A stretch of 64,000 nucleotides of DNA from Maridesulfovibrio ferrireducens (GCF_016342405.1 NZ_JAEINN010000013.1:83610-147609); one strand, 5' to 3'. Positions 27,895 to 38,064 are shown, counted from the first letter of the stretch. A program made the numbers and translations. Notes: a model not told the origin generated them from the sequence alone.

Positions 27895-29193
27895 ATGCAA
27901 GAACAATTTTTACTATATGAAGTTCTTTCCCCTGACCAAAGAATAATTGTTGATGCTGTAAAAAAACATTGTTCTAGTGTTATGGACTTTAATCCAAGAT
28001 TCAGCTTCTTTACGCTTCATGGATCAACTCATATTGAAAACCTTGTTACTATAGCCAATAATCTCATAGATGGTGGAATTAAATTACAAGAAAATGAGGC
28101 TTTTTATTTATATTTATCCATTTGTCTCCACGATATAGGAATGACAATTCCTCTCAAAGACCTTGAAACAAAATCCGTATTCAAAGGTCTTGAGCTTATC
28201 TCAGACCCAACATATGCTGAAAACTTTATTCGTGAAAATCACCACGATTTAATAGATGAATATGTTGCTTCCAATTTTAGTTTTTTAGCTTCGCTGGACA
28301 TAGCCCCTTCTACTATTGCAATCGTTAAAGAAATATGCAGAGCTCATCGTAGAGTCAATTTAGGTGATCTTAGTGGACACGAAAAAAACGTTGGAGCGCT
28401 GCTTAGATTGATTGATGAGTTAGATATTGGCCCAAGTCGAGCGCCTATATCAACTTTAAATGCTAAATATAAAGAAATGGATTCAACCTCATGCTGGCAC
28501 TGGTTTAAACATAACATTACGCAAGACTGGCAACTTCACCATAACATGAGATACTTCACCCGAAATAATAAAAAAAGCATTGAATTCATTGTTGTTGTGA
28601 GCCCTCCCCAAGAATCAAGTATTCCTTATTGGTTAAAGCAGTGTATTCGTCCATTGCAAAAAGTTTTAGACGATGAAAAAGTTTCTTCCATAATTGACGA
28701 AAGATGGAATACTAAAATTACTATTCGCTATGGAAGCCGGATGTCTAAGAAAAATTATCTTGGAGATGACTGGAACGAAATTGAACAAATAGCCCTTTCT
28801 TCTGGAAAAAAAACCATCCTTCTTATTGATGATGAAAGTAGAAAAATGGAAGATCTATTTCTCCCTCTTATGGAAAACTATCATATTATGTACTCTGTAA
28901 ATGCCAAAGATGCATTTACAAAACTTGCTGCAACTCAAATTGATTTAGCTATTGTCGACATGCAAATTGGATCTGGAGACCTCTGGAGTGCTCAGGAAAC
29001 TCAAAATTGCAAAACAACAGGAGTTAATATTTGTAACAAAATATTAACAGACCATCCCACCACCCAAATTGGAGTTCTTACTGGTACCCGCCACGAAGTA
29101 GAAGGATTGTCATTCGACAAATTAGCTTTCTTTTGTAAAAAACCAATTCAACCTTCTCATTTTGAAAAAAGGGTAAATGATGTTCTTAGATAA
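27895..29193 (+). CDS. HD-domain / response-regulator receiver fusion protein
   Basis: A 432-residue protein. The N-terminal 230 residues form an HD-type domain (H46, HD pair at 79-80 in CLHDIG, further His and Asp in AHRRVN and DELD), which may be a metal-dependent phosphohydrolase. A C-terminal receiver domain spans about 303-432 (TILLIDDES, then the candidate phosphoacceptor in IVDMQIG near 355, and KKPIQ). The order, output domain first and receiver last, is reversed from most response regulators. The following kinase gene overlaps by about 14 bases, so they are a matched pair. The HD domain resembles those of prokaryotic conflict systems paired with GHKL ATPases, but this is not certain. 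Confidence 0.78.
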   Translation: MQEQFLLYEVLSPDQRIIVDAVKKHCSSVMDFNPRFSFFTLHGSTHIENLVTIANNLIDGGIKLQENEAFYLYLSICLHDIGMTIPLKDLETKSVFKGLELISDPTYAENFIRENHHDLIDEYVASNFSFLASLDIAPSTIAIVKEICRAHRRVNLGDLSGHEKNVGALLRLIDELDIGPSRAPISTLNAKYKEMDSTSCWHWFKHNITQDWQLHHNMRYFTRNNKKSIEFIVVVSPPQESSIPYWLKQCIRPLQKVLDDEKVSSIIDERWNTKITIRYGSRMSKKNYLGDDWNEIEQIALSSGKKTILLIDDESRKMEDLFLPLMENYHIMYSVNAKDAFTKLAATQIDLAIVDMQIGSGDLWSAQETQNCKTTGVNICNKILTDHPTTQIGVLTGTRHEVEGLSFDKLAFFCKKPIQPSHFEKRVNDVLR

Positions 29194-30364
29194 TGAAACT
29201 ATTCACATTGACGAAAGCTCTGAGGGAATATGGAGCTTAGTCGACGTTTTACTAGAAGAAGTTAATGAAGAATTCAACTTATCGGCGTCAATCCTTATGA
29301 AATGCCAAACAGCACACAGTTGTAGCCTCTTATCTTGCTCTAACATTGACAAATCTCCCCTTGAAGGAGGCGAAAAACAACTAGTCTTTCGGCTCATCGA
29401 TGAATGTGCAAAACATTATAAAGGGCCACACGTCCATAAAATTAGTGACGACCTTTTAAAAAAAATAACCCCCCTAATCAAACGTAGAAACGCTGTTAAT
29501 CAAATACTATTTATTCCATTTAAACTTTCTTCAGAATTTTTTATTGCTATAGCCTTTCAGGGAAATGCCTCGTTAAAAGAACTCCCACAATCTTTAGCCC
29601 CACGATTTTCAGAAATAATTCTCCTTTCTAAAAAAGTTTCTGACATGGATGATCTAATTAGCAGACTCCATACTTTAGAAAATTATGTAAAAGAAGTAGG
29701 ACATGACTTTGCGAGCTCAGTTCAATCCACGTTACCGAAATTGAATAATGTTATAAAAGGGCTATACGAAGGTCCTATGGCTATAGACAAAATTAAAGAA
29801 GCTAAAAATGAAATATGGGCAGCATATAGATATGCATCGAATCTAGGACTTGTTGTAGACCCTAACTACTCTATTACAAATGGAAATCACTTTAACTTTA
29901 TCGACGTCGTCGATAATGTTTTAAATCAATATCAAAGCGAGATTGATGAAAGACATATTAAAGTCACGGTTGAATGCAATTTACCAAGTCTTAATGTTTG
30001 GGGAGACGATGAAGCCATAGCAAGCGCCGTTAGCCACTATCTTATAAACGCAATCAAATACTCTTTCGGATCATCTACTATTTACATATATATCAATGAT
30101 GTAAGATCTGAGGTTGAATTCAAAATACGTAACAAAGGCATGAGACTCAACAGAGACGAATCTCCCAACCTCTGGAAGTGTGGGTTTAGAGGACGTAACG
30201 CATATGAAAGGCATGTTAACGGCTGTGGCATTGGACTTTATACGATAAAAAAAATCATTGAAGGCCATGGTGGTAATGTTTGTTGCCGCAATATCCATGA
30301 AGACCAAGTTGAATTTTCTTTTCAAATTCCTAAAGACAAAATCTTTATGAAAAAATTGTTATAA
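29180..30364 (+). CDS. Histidine kinase-like protein, partner of the HD-REC protein
   Basis: About 394 residues, soluble. A GAF-like N-terminal region (about 15-150) is followed by a helical dimerisation segment with EVGHDFASSVQ (candidate phospho-His near 176) and a GHKL ATPase (N-box SHYLINAIKYS, G-box NGCGIGLYTIKKI). No membrane segment, so it senses something in the cytoplasm. Two adjacent ATGs are possible; the second has better spacing to AAGGG. It overlaps the HD-REC gene, implying phosphotransfer to that receiver. Confidence 0.82.
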   Translation: MFLDNETIHIDESSEGIWSLVDVLLEEVNEEFNLSASILMKCQTAHSCSLLSCSNIDKSPLEGGEKQLVFRLIDECAKHYKGPHVHKISDDLLKKITPLIKRRNAVNQILFIPFKLSSEFFIAIAFQGNASLKELPQSLAPRFSEIILLSKKVSDMDDLISRLHTLENYVKEVGHDFASSVQSTLPKLNNVIKGLYEGPMAIDKIKEAKNEIWAAYRYASNLGLVVDPNYSITNGNHFNFIDVVDNVLNQYQSEIDERHIKVTVECNLPSLNVWGDDEAIASAVSHYLINAIKYSFGSSTIYIYINDVRSEVEFKIRNKGMRLNRDESPNLWKCGFRGRNAYERHVNGCGIGLYTIKKIIEGHGGNVCCRNIHEDQVEFSFQIPKDKIFMKKLL

Positions 30365-30552
30365 ATTGTCACCCAAAAAATAGCCAACGTTACGCCAAAC
30401 AAGAGTTATTTGCCTACTTTAAAAAAACTCGAAATTGTTTCTATCACAAAAGTAAGTTTAATTATTTCAGAGCATGAAAACCGTCTCTCTGGCTTAACAG
30501 ACAAAAAAGTAATAGTTCAGCTTTGCTCTTGCTTAAGATTTATGTACCCCCC

Positions 30553-31494
30553 TCATCCCCCCTGTCGCGCAACATCCTTATCAATAGCCTTCCAGCCGAC
30601 AGCGAAGCTTGTCATTTTCTTAATATTCTGAGCAACAACGTTATTCTTTACGTTAGCGACAAAAGTTGTTTCATGATACGGATAGGCTGTTTTAAAGACC
30701 AAATCAGGATACGCGGCAAAGCTTGCCTCTAAGAGGCTGGATGCTCTCACATCCCCCACTTCATGATATGAAGCGATAGCCGCCCATGATTGCTGATTTT
30801 CACGAATATAGCGAGCGAGATCATCTGCAATTTCGACCTCTGCGCCTTCTATGTCTATTTTGAAAAAATCAACTCCCTCAGGTGCATGTTCAGCAACTAA
30901 ATCATCCAAAGTTATAGCTTGTACGGTGTCTGAATCCGCCGCATCAACACAACTTTCCCCGCCGGACTTGTGCTTAAATCCTACTTCACCACTTTTGCTG
31001 TAAAGGGCCTTCCTGACAAGTTCACAATTGGTGAATCCGTTTTTATCAATATCAGAATCTATAAAATCAGCGCTTTGCTTGTCAGGCTCAAGAAAAACAA
31101 CCTTTCCTTTCTCAGCAACTGCGCTGAAATACATTCCTGAAATACCGTTCCACGGTCCGGCATCCACAACAACAGAATCCGCTGCAATGGTTCCGGGCAG
31201 CGTGTATCCTCTAAGTTCACACACAAATTCAAAAAAAGGGCATGCGGATGTCAAAAAACGAGCTTTTCCTATCTTGCATTCCCACGCTTTGTGCTGAAAG
31301 GAGTAGCGAGTCATGGGATTATATTTCCAAACCGGCAAATATCCTAAAGTCGGTGTAAACTTTACTGCAAACCAGTCCCCTATTTTGACAAGTGAAAAAT
31401 CCCTTGAACAAAATAAGTTCTCCACTTCTTGGAACTGTTCAACAGTTTCTTTTTCGATCTGGCCTATAAATTCATGAATCAACTCGCTATCCAT
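30553..31494 (-). CDS. FkbM-family S-adenosylmethionine methyltransferase
   Basis: A 313-residue cytosolic protein. Motif I is VVVDAGPWNGISGMYF, with the acidic end of strand 2 in VVFLEPD and the FkbM-typical DFFKIDIEGAE further on. FkbM enzymes O-methylate sugars or natural products; no glycan cluster is next to it, so the substrate is unknown. An AGGAGG ribosome site sits four bases from the ATG. It is convergent with the kinase gene and stands alone. Confidence 0.88.
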   Translation of the reverse strand: MDSELIHEFIGQIEKETVEQFQEVENLFCSRDFSLVKIGDWFAVKFTPTLGYLPVWKYNPMTRYSFQHKAWECKIGKARFLTSACPFFEFVCELRGYTLPGTIAADSVVVDAGPWNGISGMYFSAVAEKGKVVFLEPDKQSADFIDSDIDKNGFTNCELVRKALYSKSGEVGFKHKSGGESCVDAADSDTVQAITLDDLVAEHAPEGVDFFKIDIEGAEVEIADDLARYIRENQQSWAAIASYHEVGDVRASSLLEASFAAYPDLVFKTAYPYHETTFVANVKNNVVAQNIKKMTSFAVGWKAIDKDVARQGG

Positions 31495-31648
31495 GCGCCC
31501 TCCTGCTTAATAAACAGATACAGAGATAAACTTTTTTAAACAACTGTAAGACAAATATTTTCAACCTATTTACTTTTGTTCAAATAAACCTATAATTTTA
31601 TCAGAGCCGTCGCTTACCCGTTTTCCTGACGGCACCTTAGGAGGTTAC

Positions 31649-33100
31649 ATGAATTCAAAACGTATTTTAGGTATTTTCACTCTTATCACCGTACTGTTAC
31701 TGCCAATGTCTGCCATTGCAAACGGGCTTCCCTCTTTTGCTGGACTCGCAAAAAAATGCGGCCCCGCTGTTGTTAACATCAACACGGTTAAGATGGTGGA
31801 AGTAAGCAGCAACCCCATGCAGGATATGTTTAAATTTCATGGGAACAACAAAGGCGGAAACAATCCATTTGAAGATTTTTTCAAACAATTTGATGATAGA
31901 TTCAAAGGAAACGAGCCTAAACATAAACAAAAGCAGGGTTCTCTTGGGTCCGGCTTTATTATTTCCGCTGATGGCTACATTGTAACCAATAACCATGTTG
32001 TTGCTTCAGCTGATGAAATAAAAGTTAAACTTCAGAACGACGGTCGTGATTATCCGGCAAAACTGATCGGACTGGATAAAGAAACCGACCTTGCTCTACT
32101 CAAAATAGAACCGGGTAAAAAACTGCCCTTCCTGACTTTTGCCAATTCTAAACAGGCAAATGTGGGAGAATGGGTTCTTGCCATCGGTAACCCCTTCGGA
32201 TTGGGACATACCGTAACTAAAGGTATCATCAGTGCCAAGGGACGTATTATCGGAGCAGGCCCTTTTGATAACTTCATTCAGACCGATGCCAGCATCAACC
32301 CCGGCAACAGCGGTGGACCTCTCATTGATATGAAAGGACAAGTCGTCGGCATTAATACTGCGATAGTTGCCAGCGGTCAGGGAATAGGCTTTGCCATTCC
32401 GAGTAACATGGCTGAAAATGTTATCCAGCAGCTTAAGACCGATCATAAAGTAAGCAGAGGCTGGCTCGGCGTAACAATTCAGGATGCCGACGAAAATACT
32501 GCCAAAGCTCTCGGACTTTCCAGAAAGACCGGAGCTCTGGTCAGCTCCGTTACTGCCGGAGATCCTGCTGCAAAAGGCGGCATGAAAGTCGGTGATGTAA
32601 TTCTAGAAATTGACGGTGCTAAAATTGATGACACAAACGACCTTCTACGCACAGTCGCAGCACTGCTTCCGGGCAAAACAATTGTAGCTCAGGTCTGGCG
32701 CAAAGGTCAGAAAAAGAACCTGACCATCACTCTTGGAGAAAGAAACGGTAAAACGACCGTTTCCGCTGAAAAGTTCGCACCGAAAGCTAAAAAAGAAACA
32801 ATCGATCAACTCGGTCTTGTCGTCCGTAAAGTTGATCGTGAAGTGGAAGCAAAAGCTTTAGGCTTAGAAAAAATGGAAGGATTACTTGTTATCGAAGTAC
32901 AGCAGGGAACTCCCGCAGACGAAGCTGCAATTGCGGTGGGAGATGTAATACTTGAAGCAAATCAACATCAGGTAAACACCCTTGCCGAATTGCGTGAGAT
33001 CATAAACACCGAAGGTAAAAGCCGCGGACTAGTGATGTTGCTTATTAAGAGACAAGGCAGAAACATCTTCCGCACCATAGAACTTGCTCCTAAGAAGTAA
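31649..33100 (+). CDS. degP: Periplasmic Do/HtrA-type serine protease with two PDZ domains
   Basis: A 483-residue quality-control protease and chaperone of the cell envelope. Signal peptide residues 1-24 (cleavage after AIA). Catalytic triad His116 (TNNHVV), Asp147 (ETDLAL) and Ser221 (NPGNSGGPL). Two PDZ domains follow, about 265-355 and 385-475. An insertion rich in Lys, Asn and Phe lies before the protease domain (55-95), equivalent to the LA loop. Ribosome site TAGGAGG. A possible -10 TATAAT lies at 31591-31596. Gene name by family; DegQ or MucD would fit as well. Confidence 0.94.
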   Translation: MNSKRILGIFTLITVLLLPMSAIANGLPSFAGLAKKCGPAVVNINTVKMVEVSSNPMQDMFKFHGNNKGGNNPFEDFFKQFDDRFKGNEPKHKQKQGSLGSGFIISADGYIVTNNHVVASADEIKVKLQNDGRDYPAKLIGLDKETDLALLKIEPGKKLPFLTFANSKQANVGEWVLAIGNPFGLGHTVTKGIISAKGRIIGAGPFDNFIQTDASINPGNSGGPLIDMKGQVVGINTAIVASGQGIGFAIPSNMAENVIQQLKTDHKVSRGWLGVTIQDADENTAKALGLSRKTGALVSSVTAGDPAAKGGMKVGDVILEIDGAKIDDTNDLLRTVAALLPGKTIVAQVWRKGQKKNLTITLGERNGKTTVSAEKFAPKAKKETIDQLGLVVRKVDREVEAKALGLEKMEGLLVIEVQQGTPADEAAIAVGDVILEANQHQVNTLAELREIINTEGKSRGLVMLLIKRQGRNIFRTIELAPKK

Positions 33101-33142
33101 CTCGCAAACAACACTGTTAAAGTGTTAAAAAAACTAATAAAA

Positions 33143-33176
33143 AAAAGGGTATAGCATTGGCTATGCCCTTTTTTGT
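33143..33176 (+). terminator. Terminator after degP
   Basis: Stem GGGTATAGC / GCTATGCCC with a four-base loop and seven T. Confidence 0.88.
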
Positions 33177-33289
33177 TGCAAAAAATAAACTGTGCACCAT
33201 AGAATGATTCTAATACACCTTGTAAATAACTTAATTGCATGCCAAGTTCCTAAAAACATTTCTTGAAATAAATTCAAAAGGAATTCTTT

Positions 33290-34561
33290 ATGCAACCTAT
33301 CAGACTTTTTACAGCTTCTATCTTGTGCCTGACTGTTGCCCTGTGCCTATCGGCAAGCATAGCCTTTGCCGCCGGAGAGGACGATTTTGACGCACATGAA
33401 TCCTTCGCCAAACTTCATTTTAATGACACAGAAATGGATTTTGCCTTTGCCTTGATCTTAGGCGCAACTATGAACCACGGTTGCGAAATAGGCGAAGCAT
33501 TCTATACAGCCTCGAACATCAAAGAAGGTAATGCTGCAAGCTGGCAAAAAGAATGGATAAACATGGCGCAGCGTGTTAAAGCCAGAGGTGAAAAATCTCT
33601 TACAGAAGGACATAAAGTCAGCGCACGGGAACAATTTCAGCGTGCATCATATTATTACCGCGCTTCACTGATTTCTATGATGCCGGATGATCCCAGATTT
33701 AAAAAGACAGCGCTTCAAAGTAGAGAACTCCTAAAAAAAGCAGGAATGCTCTTTAATCCGCCATTGGAATATATTGAAATACCTTTCGAAGGAACAATCC
33801 TTCCCGGCTACTATCGCAAAGCAAGCAACAGCAATAACCCTGCAAAAACACTCATAATGCTCGGCGGAGGAGAAACTTTTGCCGAAGATCTTATTTTTTA
33901 TATTGCCCCTCAAGCTTATGCACGCGGTTACAATTTTATCACAGTAGACCTCCCCGGACAGGGGTTGCTCCCGCTTGAAGGAAAAGTTTTCCGTGCAGAC
34001 GCCAATGTACCGATCAAAGAAGTTATTGATTATGTACTGAACAAACCGGAAACTGATCCCGAAAAACTTGCCGCATACGGCATGAGCGGTGGAGGAGGAT
34101 TTGTTCCGATAACCGCTGTCAACGATCCCCGCTTAAAAGCTATTGCTATGAACAGTGCAGTGGTCGATGCCTACCCTCTTTTCGCATCAATGCCCGTTGC
34201 TTCTGCAACCGAAGACATCGTAAAAACATGGTCATCGTTCAAACAAAACACTGTCAAATCAATTGCTTGGCGCTGGGGCGTTGAGATGAACAATATCCCG
34301 GGGCTTGTTCCGGCAAATAAGGGATTCGCATTTGATCCTGCAAAAGTAACCTGCCCGGCACTGATTATTGTCGGCGAAGGTGAATATTCTAATGAAGAAG
34401 TTAAAAGACAGCAGAAACTCTGCTTCAAAAAACTCCCGAACAAGCAAAAGAAATTCGTCGTGACTCCAACAAATGAAGGAGCATCCAACCACTGCATCAC
34501 TGAAAACAGAAGTGTGATGAGCCAAGTTGTGTTTGATTTCTTCGATGATGTTTTTAAATAA
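33290..34561 (+). CDS. Secreted alpha/beta hydrolase
   Basis: A 423-residue protein with a signal peptide (cleavage near AFA, residue 27), a helical cap region (about 30-150) and an alpha/beta hydrolase core. The nucleophile elbow is GMSGGG, the oxyanion region TLIMLGGGE, and a candidate catalytic His lies in SNHCI near the C-terminus. The layout resembles FrsA-like or dihydroxypseudooxynicotine-hydrolase-like enzymes, which cleave C-C or ester bonds; substrate unknown. It is flanked by terminator upstream and ispE downstream and may stand alone. Confidence 0.83.
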   Translation: MQPIRLFTASILCLTVALCLSASIAFAAGEDDFDAHESFAKLHFNDTEMDFAFALILGATMNHGCEIGEAFYTASNIKEGNAASWQKEWINMAQRVKARGEKSLTEGHKVSAREQFQRASYYYRASLISMMPDDPRFKKTALQSRELLKKAGMLFNPPLEYIEIPFEGTILPGYYRKASNSNNPAKTLIMLGGGETFAEDLIFYIAPQAYARGYNFITVDLPGQGLLPLEGKVFRADANVPIKEVIDYVLNKPETDPEKLAAYGMSGGGGFVPITAVNDPRLKAIAMNSAVVDAYPLFASMPVASATEDIVKTWSSFKQNTVKSIAWRWGVEMNNIPGLVPANKGFAFDPAKVTCPALIIVGEGEYSNEEVKRQQKLCFKKLPNKQKKFVVTPTNEGASNHCITENRSVMSQVVFDFFDDVFK

Positions 34562-34649
34562 AATAAAATCGCTCATATATTATAGTGTGCAATTTTTTTC
34601 GGTCAAAAATTAGCATGTTAGAGGCTTCCTTCCTGAAAAGGTTTGGGGT

Positions 34650-35540
34650 ATGAAGCTGTTCATGAACAACACCGCAACCATTCTTACAGCCCCGGCAAAG
34701 GTGAATCTCTACCTCAAAATTGTCGGAAAAAGAGAAGACGGCTATCATGAGCTGGACACTCTTTTCCTTCCTTTTCCAGCACTTGCAGACACTCTTGCAA
34801 TCACGGAAAAGGCTGAAGGTTGTACAATTCATTGTGATGATTTTGATCTTCCGGCGGAAGACAACCTTATTTATAAAGCATGGGATAAATATGCAAAAGC
34901 GACCGGATTCAGACCCGGACTGCATATAGAATTGACCAAAAGAACTCCCACAGGCGCCGGTCTGGGAGGTGGCAGTTCCGATGCCGCGACAATGTTGCGA
35001 TTTTTAAACTCTCACCCGCAAAGCCCGGGCATGGCCCATGATGAACTTAACAAACTTGCCACCGGACTCGGCGCAGATGTACCTTTTTTCCTACTGGACG
35101 GCCCCGCATGGGCTAAGGGAATAGGAGAAGTTTTAACCCCCTGCGAAGTAGACCTTTCAGGACTGACAGCACTGCTTGTCTGCCCGGATGTCCATGTTAA
35201 TACAGCATGGGCTTATAAGGCATGGAGCACTGTCGTCAGAACGGAAAATCTGCAAAAAAAAGATTCATTTTACTTGACAACATCACACTGTAGTAATAAC
35301 AAAGCGTCCTCCAAAACGAGGGTAACTTTGTTTAACGATTTTGAGCAAGTTGTCCTTCCTGAGTTTTCTGTTATAAGGGAAACAAAGGAATATCTGCTGA
35401 AAAGCGGAGCCTGCGGAGCAGTTATGAGCGGAAGCGGAGCAAGCATAATATCCTTTTTCAGGACTAAAAACTTAGCTGAGCAAGTTTCTTCCGAATTAAA
35501 AGCTCACAATGTAGACTCCGTGATTCATACTTTTTATTAA
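34650..35540 (+). CDS. ispE: 4-diphosphocytidyl-2-C-methyl-D-erythritol kinase
   Basis: A 296-residue GHMP kinase of the non-mevalonate isoprenoid pathway; phosphorylates CDP-ME at the 2-hydroxyl. N-terminal APAKVNLYLKI, GHMP phosphate-binding motif PTGAGLGGGSSDAA near residue 97, and C-terminal SGSGASIISFF. The chosen ATG has AAAGG eight bases upstream; a second ATG four codons later is possible. The ispE, tRNA-Gln, prs order is typical of Desulfovibrionaceae. Confidence 0.95.
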   Translation: MKLFMNNTATILTAPAKVNLYLKIVGKREDGYHELDTLFLPFPALADTLAITEKAEGCTIHCDDFDLPAEDNLIYKAWDKYAKATGFRPGLHIELTKRTPTGAGLGGGSSDAATMLRFLNSHPQSPGMAHDELNKLATGLGADVPFFLLDGPAWAKGIGEVLTPCEVDLSGLTALLVCPDVHVNTAWAYKAWSTVVRTENLQKKDSFYLTTSHCSNNKASSKTRVTLFNDFEQVVLPEFSVIRETKEYLLKSGACGAVMSGSGASIISFFRTKNLAEQVSSELKAHNVDSVIHTFY

Positions 35541-35571
35541 GCACTAGTCCGAATTTCTACATAATCAGTGC

Positions 35572-35647
35572 TGGGGTGTCGCCAAGTTGGTAAGGCAACG
35601 GATTTTGATTCCGTCACTCGCAGGTTCAAGTCCTGCCATCCCAGCCA
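35572..35647 (+). tRNA. tRNA-Gln(TTG)
   Basis: 76-base cloverleaf with acceptor TGGGGTG/CATCCCA, anticodon arm ACGGA-TTTTGAT-TCCGT (anticodon TTG), T arm with GGTTCAAGTCC, discriminator G and encoded CCA. It lies between ispE and prs; a reading frame runs through it into prs but is not coding here. Confidence 0.97.
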
Positions 35648-35690
35648 AATTTACTCCCTTCCCCGAGAGGCCAAGGTGGAGACCCACATC

Positions 35691-36629
35691 ATGAACGGTG
35701 AACTCAAGATTATCAGCGGCTCGTCGAATCTGGCGCTTTCAGAAGCAATATGTGAACACCTCGGCAGCCGACTTACTCCCTGCCTGCGTGAAAAGTTCAG
35801 TGACGGAGAAATCCGCATTGAAATTCAGGATAACGTACGAGGCTGTGACGTATTTGTCGTTCAGTCTACATGCAACCCTGTAAACTTTCATTTCATGGAA
35901 CTATGCCTCATGCTGGACGCTCTGAAACGCGCAAGCGCACGCAGAGTTACTGCAGTTATCCCTTATTATGGATATGCAAGACAGGATAGAAAAGTTTCCC
36001 CTCGTGCTCCTATCAGCGCAAAACTGATTGCAGACTTCTTAGCTGTAGCCGGTATGCACCGCATGGTCACAATTGACCTGCACGCAGGACAGATTCAGGG
36101 ATTTTTCAATCTCCCAGTTGACAATATTTACGCAGCACCTGTTCTTCTTGATGAATTACGCCATCGTAAAGACGACATGGTTATGGTTTCCCCTGATGCA
36201 GGTGGAACCGAACGTGCCAGAGCTTATGCAAAACGCCTTAATGCCGGACTTGCAATTGTTGACAAACGTCGCGATGCACCTAATCAGGCTAAAGCAATGA
36301 ACGTAATCGGAGAAGTTTCAGGAAAAACCTGTGTCGTTATGGATGACATGATCGACACAGCCGGAACCATATGTCAGGCTGCAAAAGTACTGATGGACCA
36401 CGGCGCAAAGGAAGTAATCGCCTGCGCTACCCATCCTGTTCTTTCCGGTCCGGCAATCGACAGACTCTGTGCAGCACCTTTTTCCGAGGTGATTGTAACA
36501 AACACACTGCCTGTCCCAGAAGAGAAACTTAAATGCGGCAAGATTAAAGTACTGTCAGTAGCAGGACTCCTCGCCAAATGCATTCATAACGTTCACACCG
36601 AATCATCGGTCAGCGTTCTCTTCGTTTAA
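35691..36629 (+). CDS. prs: Ribose-phosphate pyrophosphokinase
   Basis: A 312-residue enzyme making PRPP from ribose 5-phosphate and ATP for nucleotide, His and Trp synthesis. Standard start [13 protein letters not shown]; the frame is open further upstream but that part overlaps the tRNA-Gln gene and is not protein coding. Ribosome site AAGGTGGA. Key motifs are [21 protein letters not shown] and the PRPP loop [11 protein letters not shown]. Length is the family norm. Followed by rplY with a short gap, probably cotranscribed with the tRNA. Confidence 0.96.
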   Translation: MNGELKIISGSSNLALSEAICEHLGSRLTPCLREKFSDGEIRIEIQDNVRGCDVFVVQSTCNPVNFHFMELCLMLDALKRASARRVTAVIPYYGYARQDRKVSPRAPISAKLIADFLAVAGMHRMVTIDLHAGQIQGFFNLPVDNIYAAPVLLDELRHRKDDMVMVSPDAGGTERARAYAKRLNAGLAIVDKRRDAPNQAKAMNVIGEVSGKTCVVMDDMIDTAGTICQAAKVLMDHGAKEVIACATHPVLSGPAIDRLCAAPFSEVIVTNTLPVPEEKLKCGKIKVLSVAGLLAKCIHNVHTESSVSVLFV

Positions 36630-36695
36630 AAAGCCTATTCCCACCCTCTGCCGGTCTATTTTTGAGCGGCAGCTGGTTAACCAAAAGGAGATATA

Positions 36696-37298
36696 ATGTC
36701 TGAAAAAGAAACTTTCGTAGCTGTAAAGCGCGAGAAAACTGGAACAAGTGCGAACCGTCAGCTCCGTAACACCGGAATGATTCCTGCAGTATTCTACTCT
36801 CAGGAAGGCGACAATATGGTTCTCGCTGTTAATGAAATTGATTTCACAAAGATGTACCGTAAAATCGGCACAACTAGTCTTTTCAATCTCGAAATAGACG
36901 GCAAAAAGCACGACACACTGATTTGGAAAGCACAGATGGACCCAGTTCGTCCTCGTATCAACCACGTTGACTTCCTCGGTGTGGCTGCTGACAAACCTTT
37001 GAAAATCAAAGTTCCTGTCAGCATGGAAGGACTTGCTCCGGGTGTAAAACTCGGTGGTTGCATGACTACGTATCGTGACAATCTTGAAGTCGCATGCACA
37101 GCTGCCAACATCCCTGCTAAGATTGTTATAAACATCGACGGCATGAATGTTAATGATACTGTTTTCGTTAGTGATGTTAAACTTGAAGATGGAGCATCCA
37201 TCAACTTTACCAACGACTTCGCTCTTGTTCGTTGCGTAGCCGGCAGAAAAGTTGTCGATGAAGACGGAACTGCTGAAGAAGGCGCACCTAAAAAATAG
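36696..37298 (+). CDS. rplY: Ribosomal protein bL25 (Ctc/TL5 form)
   Basis: A 200-residue 5S rRNA-binding protein: N-terminal L25 domain (1-95) and a C-terminal TL5/Ctc beta domain (95-185) with an acidic tail. Strong AAGGAG site nine bases before the ATG. Follows prs and is ended by a strong terminator, before pth. Confidence 0.95.
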   Translation: MSEKETFVAVKREKTGTSANRQLRNTGMIPAVFYSQEGDNMVLAVNEIDFTKMYRKIGTTSLFNLEIDGKKHDTLIWKAQMDPVRPRINHVDFLGVAADKPLKIKVPVSMEGLAPGVKLGGCMTTYRDNLEVACTAANIPAKIVINIDGMNVNDTVFVSDVKLEDGASINFTNDFALVRCVAGRKVVDEDGTAEEGAPKK

Positions 37299-37320
37299 TT
37301 TTTCCATATGTCGACTTATG

Positions 37321-37352
37321 AGGGCCCCGGAAATTCCGGGGCCTTTTCTATT
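37321..37352 (+). terminator. Terminator after rplY
   Basis: GC-rich perfect stem GGCCCCGG / CCGGGGCC with short AT loop, then TTTTCT. Confidence 0.93.
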
Positions 37353-37402
37353 TTCAGAACGATCAGTTTTTTTGCTCCTGCTTTTTTAAAGGATAAAACC
37401 AA

Positions 37403-38008
37403 ATGGAATACAAAGCACTTATCGCAGGGCTTGGAAATCCAGGACTTGAATATGCCATGACCAGGCACAATGTTGGCTTTATGGCTGTTGATGCTCTGGC
37501 GGAAATGGCTGCATCCCGAAAAAGTATGCGTTTCAAAAATCTCGGTTCTTCGGGAAACTATGAACTTTTCAGCGTAAATATCGCAGGCAATAATATCCTT
37601 GTGACTAAGCCGTTGACATATATGAATCTCAGCGGAAATGCAGTTGCATCCATTTGCGGTAAATTTTCAATATCTATAAAAGATGTGATTGTTATTCATG
37701 ACGAACTTGATCTTCCGCAAGGAAAAATGAAGTTTAAACGTGGTGGTGGAAATAACGGTCATAGAGGGTTGCAGTCCATTCAGGATGTAATGAAATCTCC
37801 CGACTTTCTTAGAATAAGAATAGGAGTCGGACGTCCTGAATTTTCATCACAGGTCAAAGACTACGTGCTTGAGCAGTTCAGCCAGAAAGAACTGAAACTT
37901 GTTCACCAGATGACCGATGCAGTAATCAAAGGGCTGGACTTGTTTTTCAGACGAGGTCAAGGACCTGCTACACAATTCATGCACACATTTGAGCCGGATG
38001 AAAGCTGA
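37403..38008 (+). CDS. pth: Peptidyl-tRNA hydrolase
   Basis: A 201-residue enzyme that frees tRNA from peptidyl-tRNA released by stalled ribosomes. N-terminal AGLGNPGLEYAMTRHNVGF holds the catalytic His, then KPLTYMNLSG, HDELDLPQG and GGGNNGHRGLQSI, all as in the family. Standard length. Sits after a terminator, so it probably has its own promoter within the 50-base gap or receives readthrough. Confidence 0.96.
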   Translation: MEYKALIAGLGNPGLEYAMTRHNVGFMAVDALAEMAASRKSMRFKNLGSSGNYELFSVNIAGNNILVTKPLTYMNLSGNAVASICGKFSISIKDVIVIHDELDLPQGKMKFKRGGGNNGHRGLQSIQDVMKSPDFLRIRIGVGRPEFSSQVKDYVLEQFSQKELKLVHQMTDAVIKGLDLFFRRGQGPATQFMHTFEPDES

Positions 38009-38064
38009 ATCTGACAATAGACTCTTTCGCATATTTCAGTTACAGTAATCTTTCGAAAACATTC

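Noticed and set aside
35568..35690. A longer prs reading frame starting inside the tRNA region
   Set aside because: It overlaps the whole tRNA-Gln gene; the family start [10 protein letters not shown] at 35691 has its own ribosome site.
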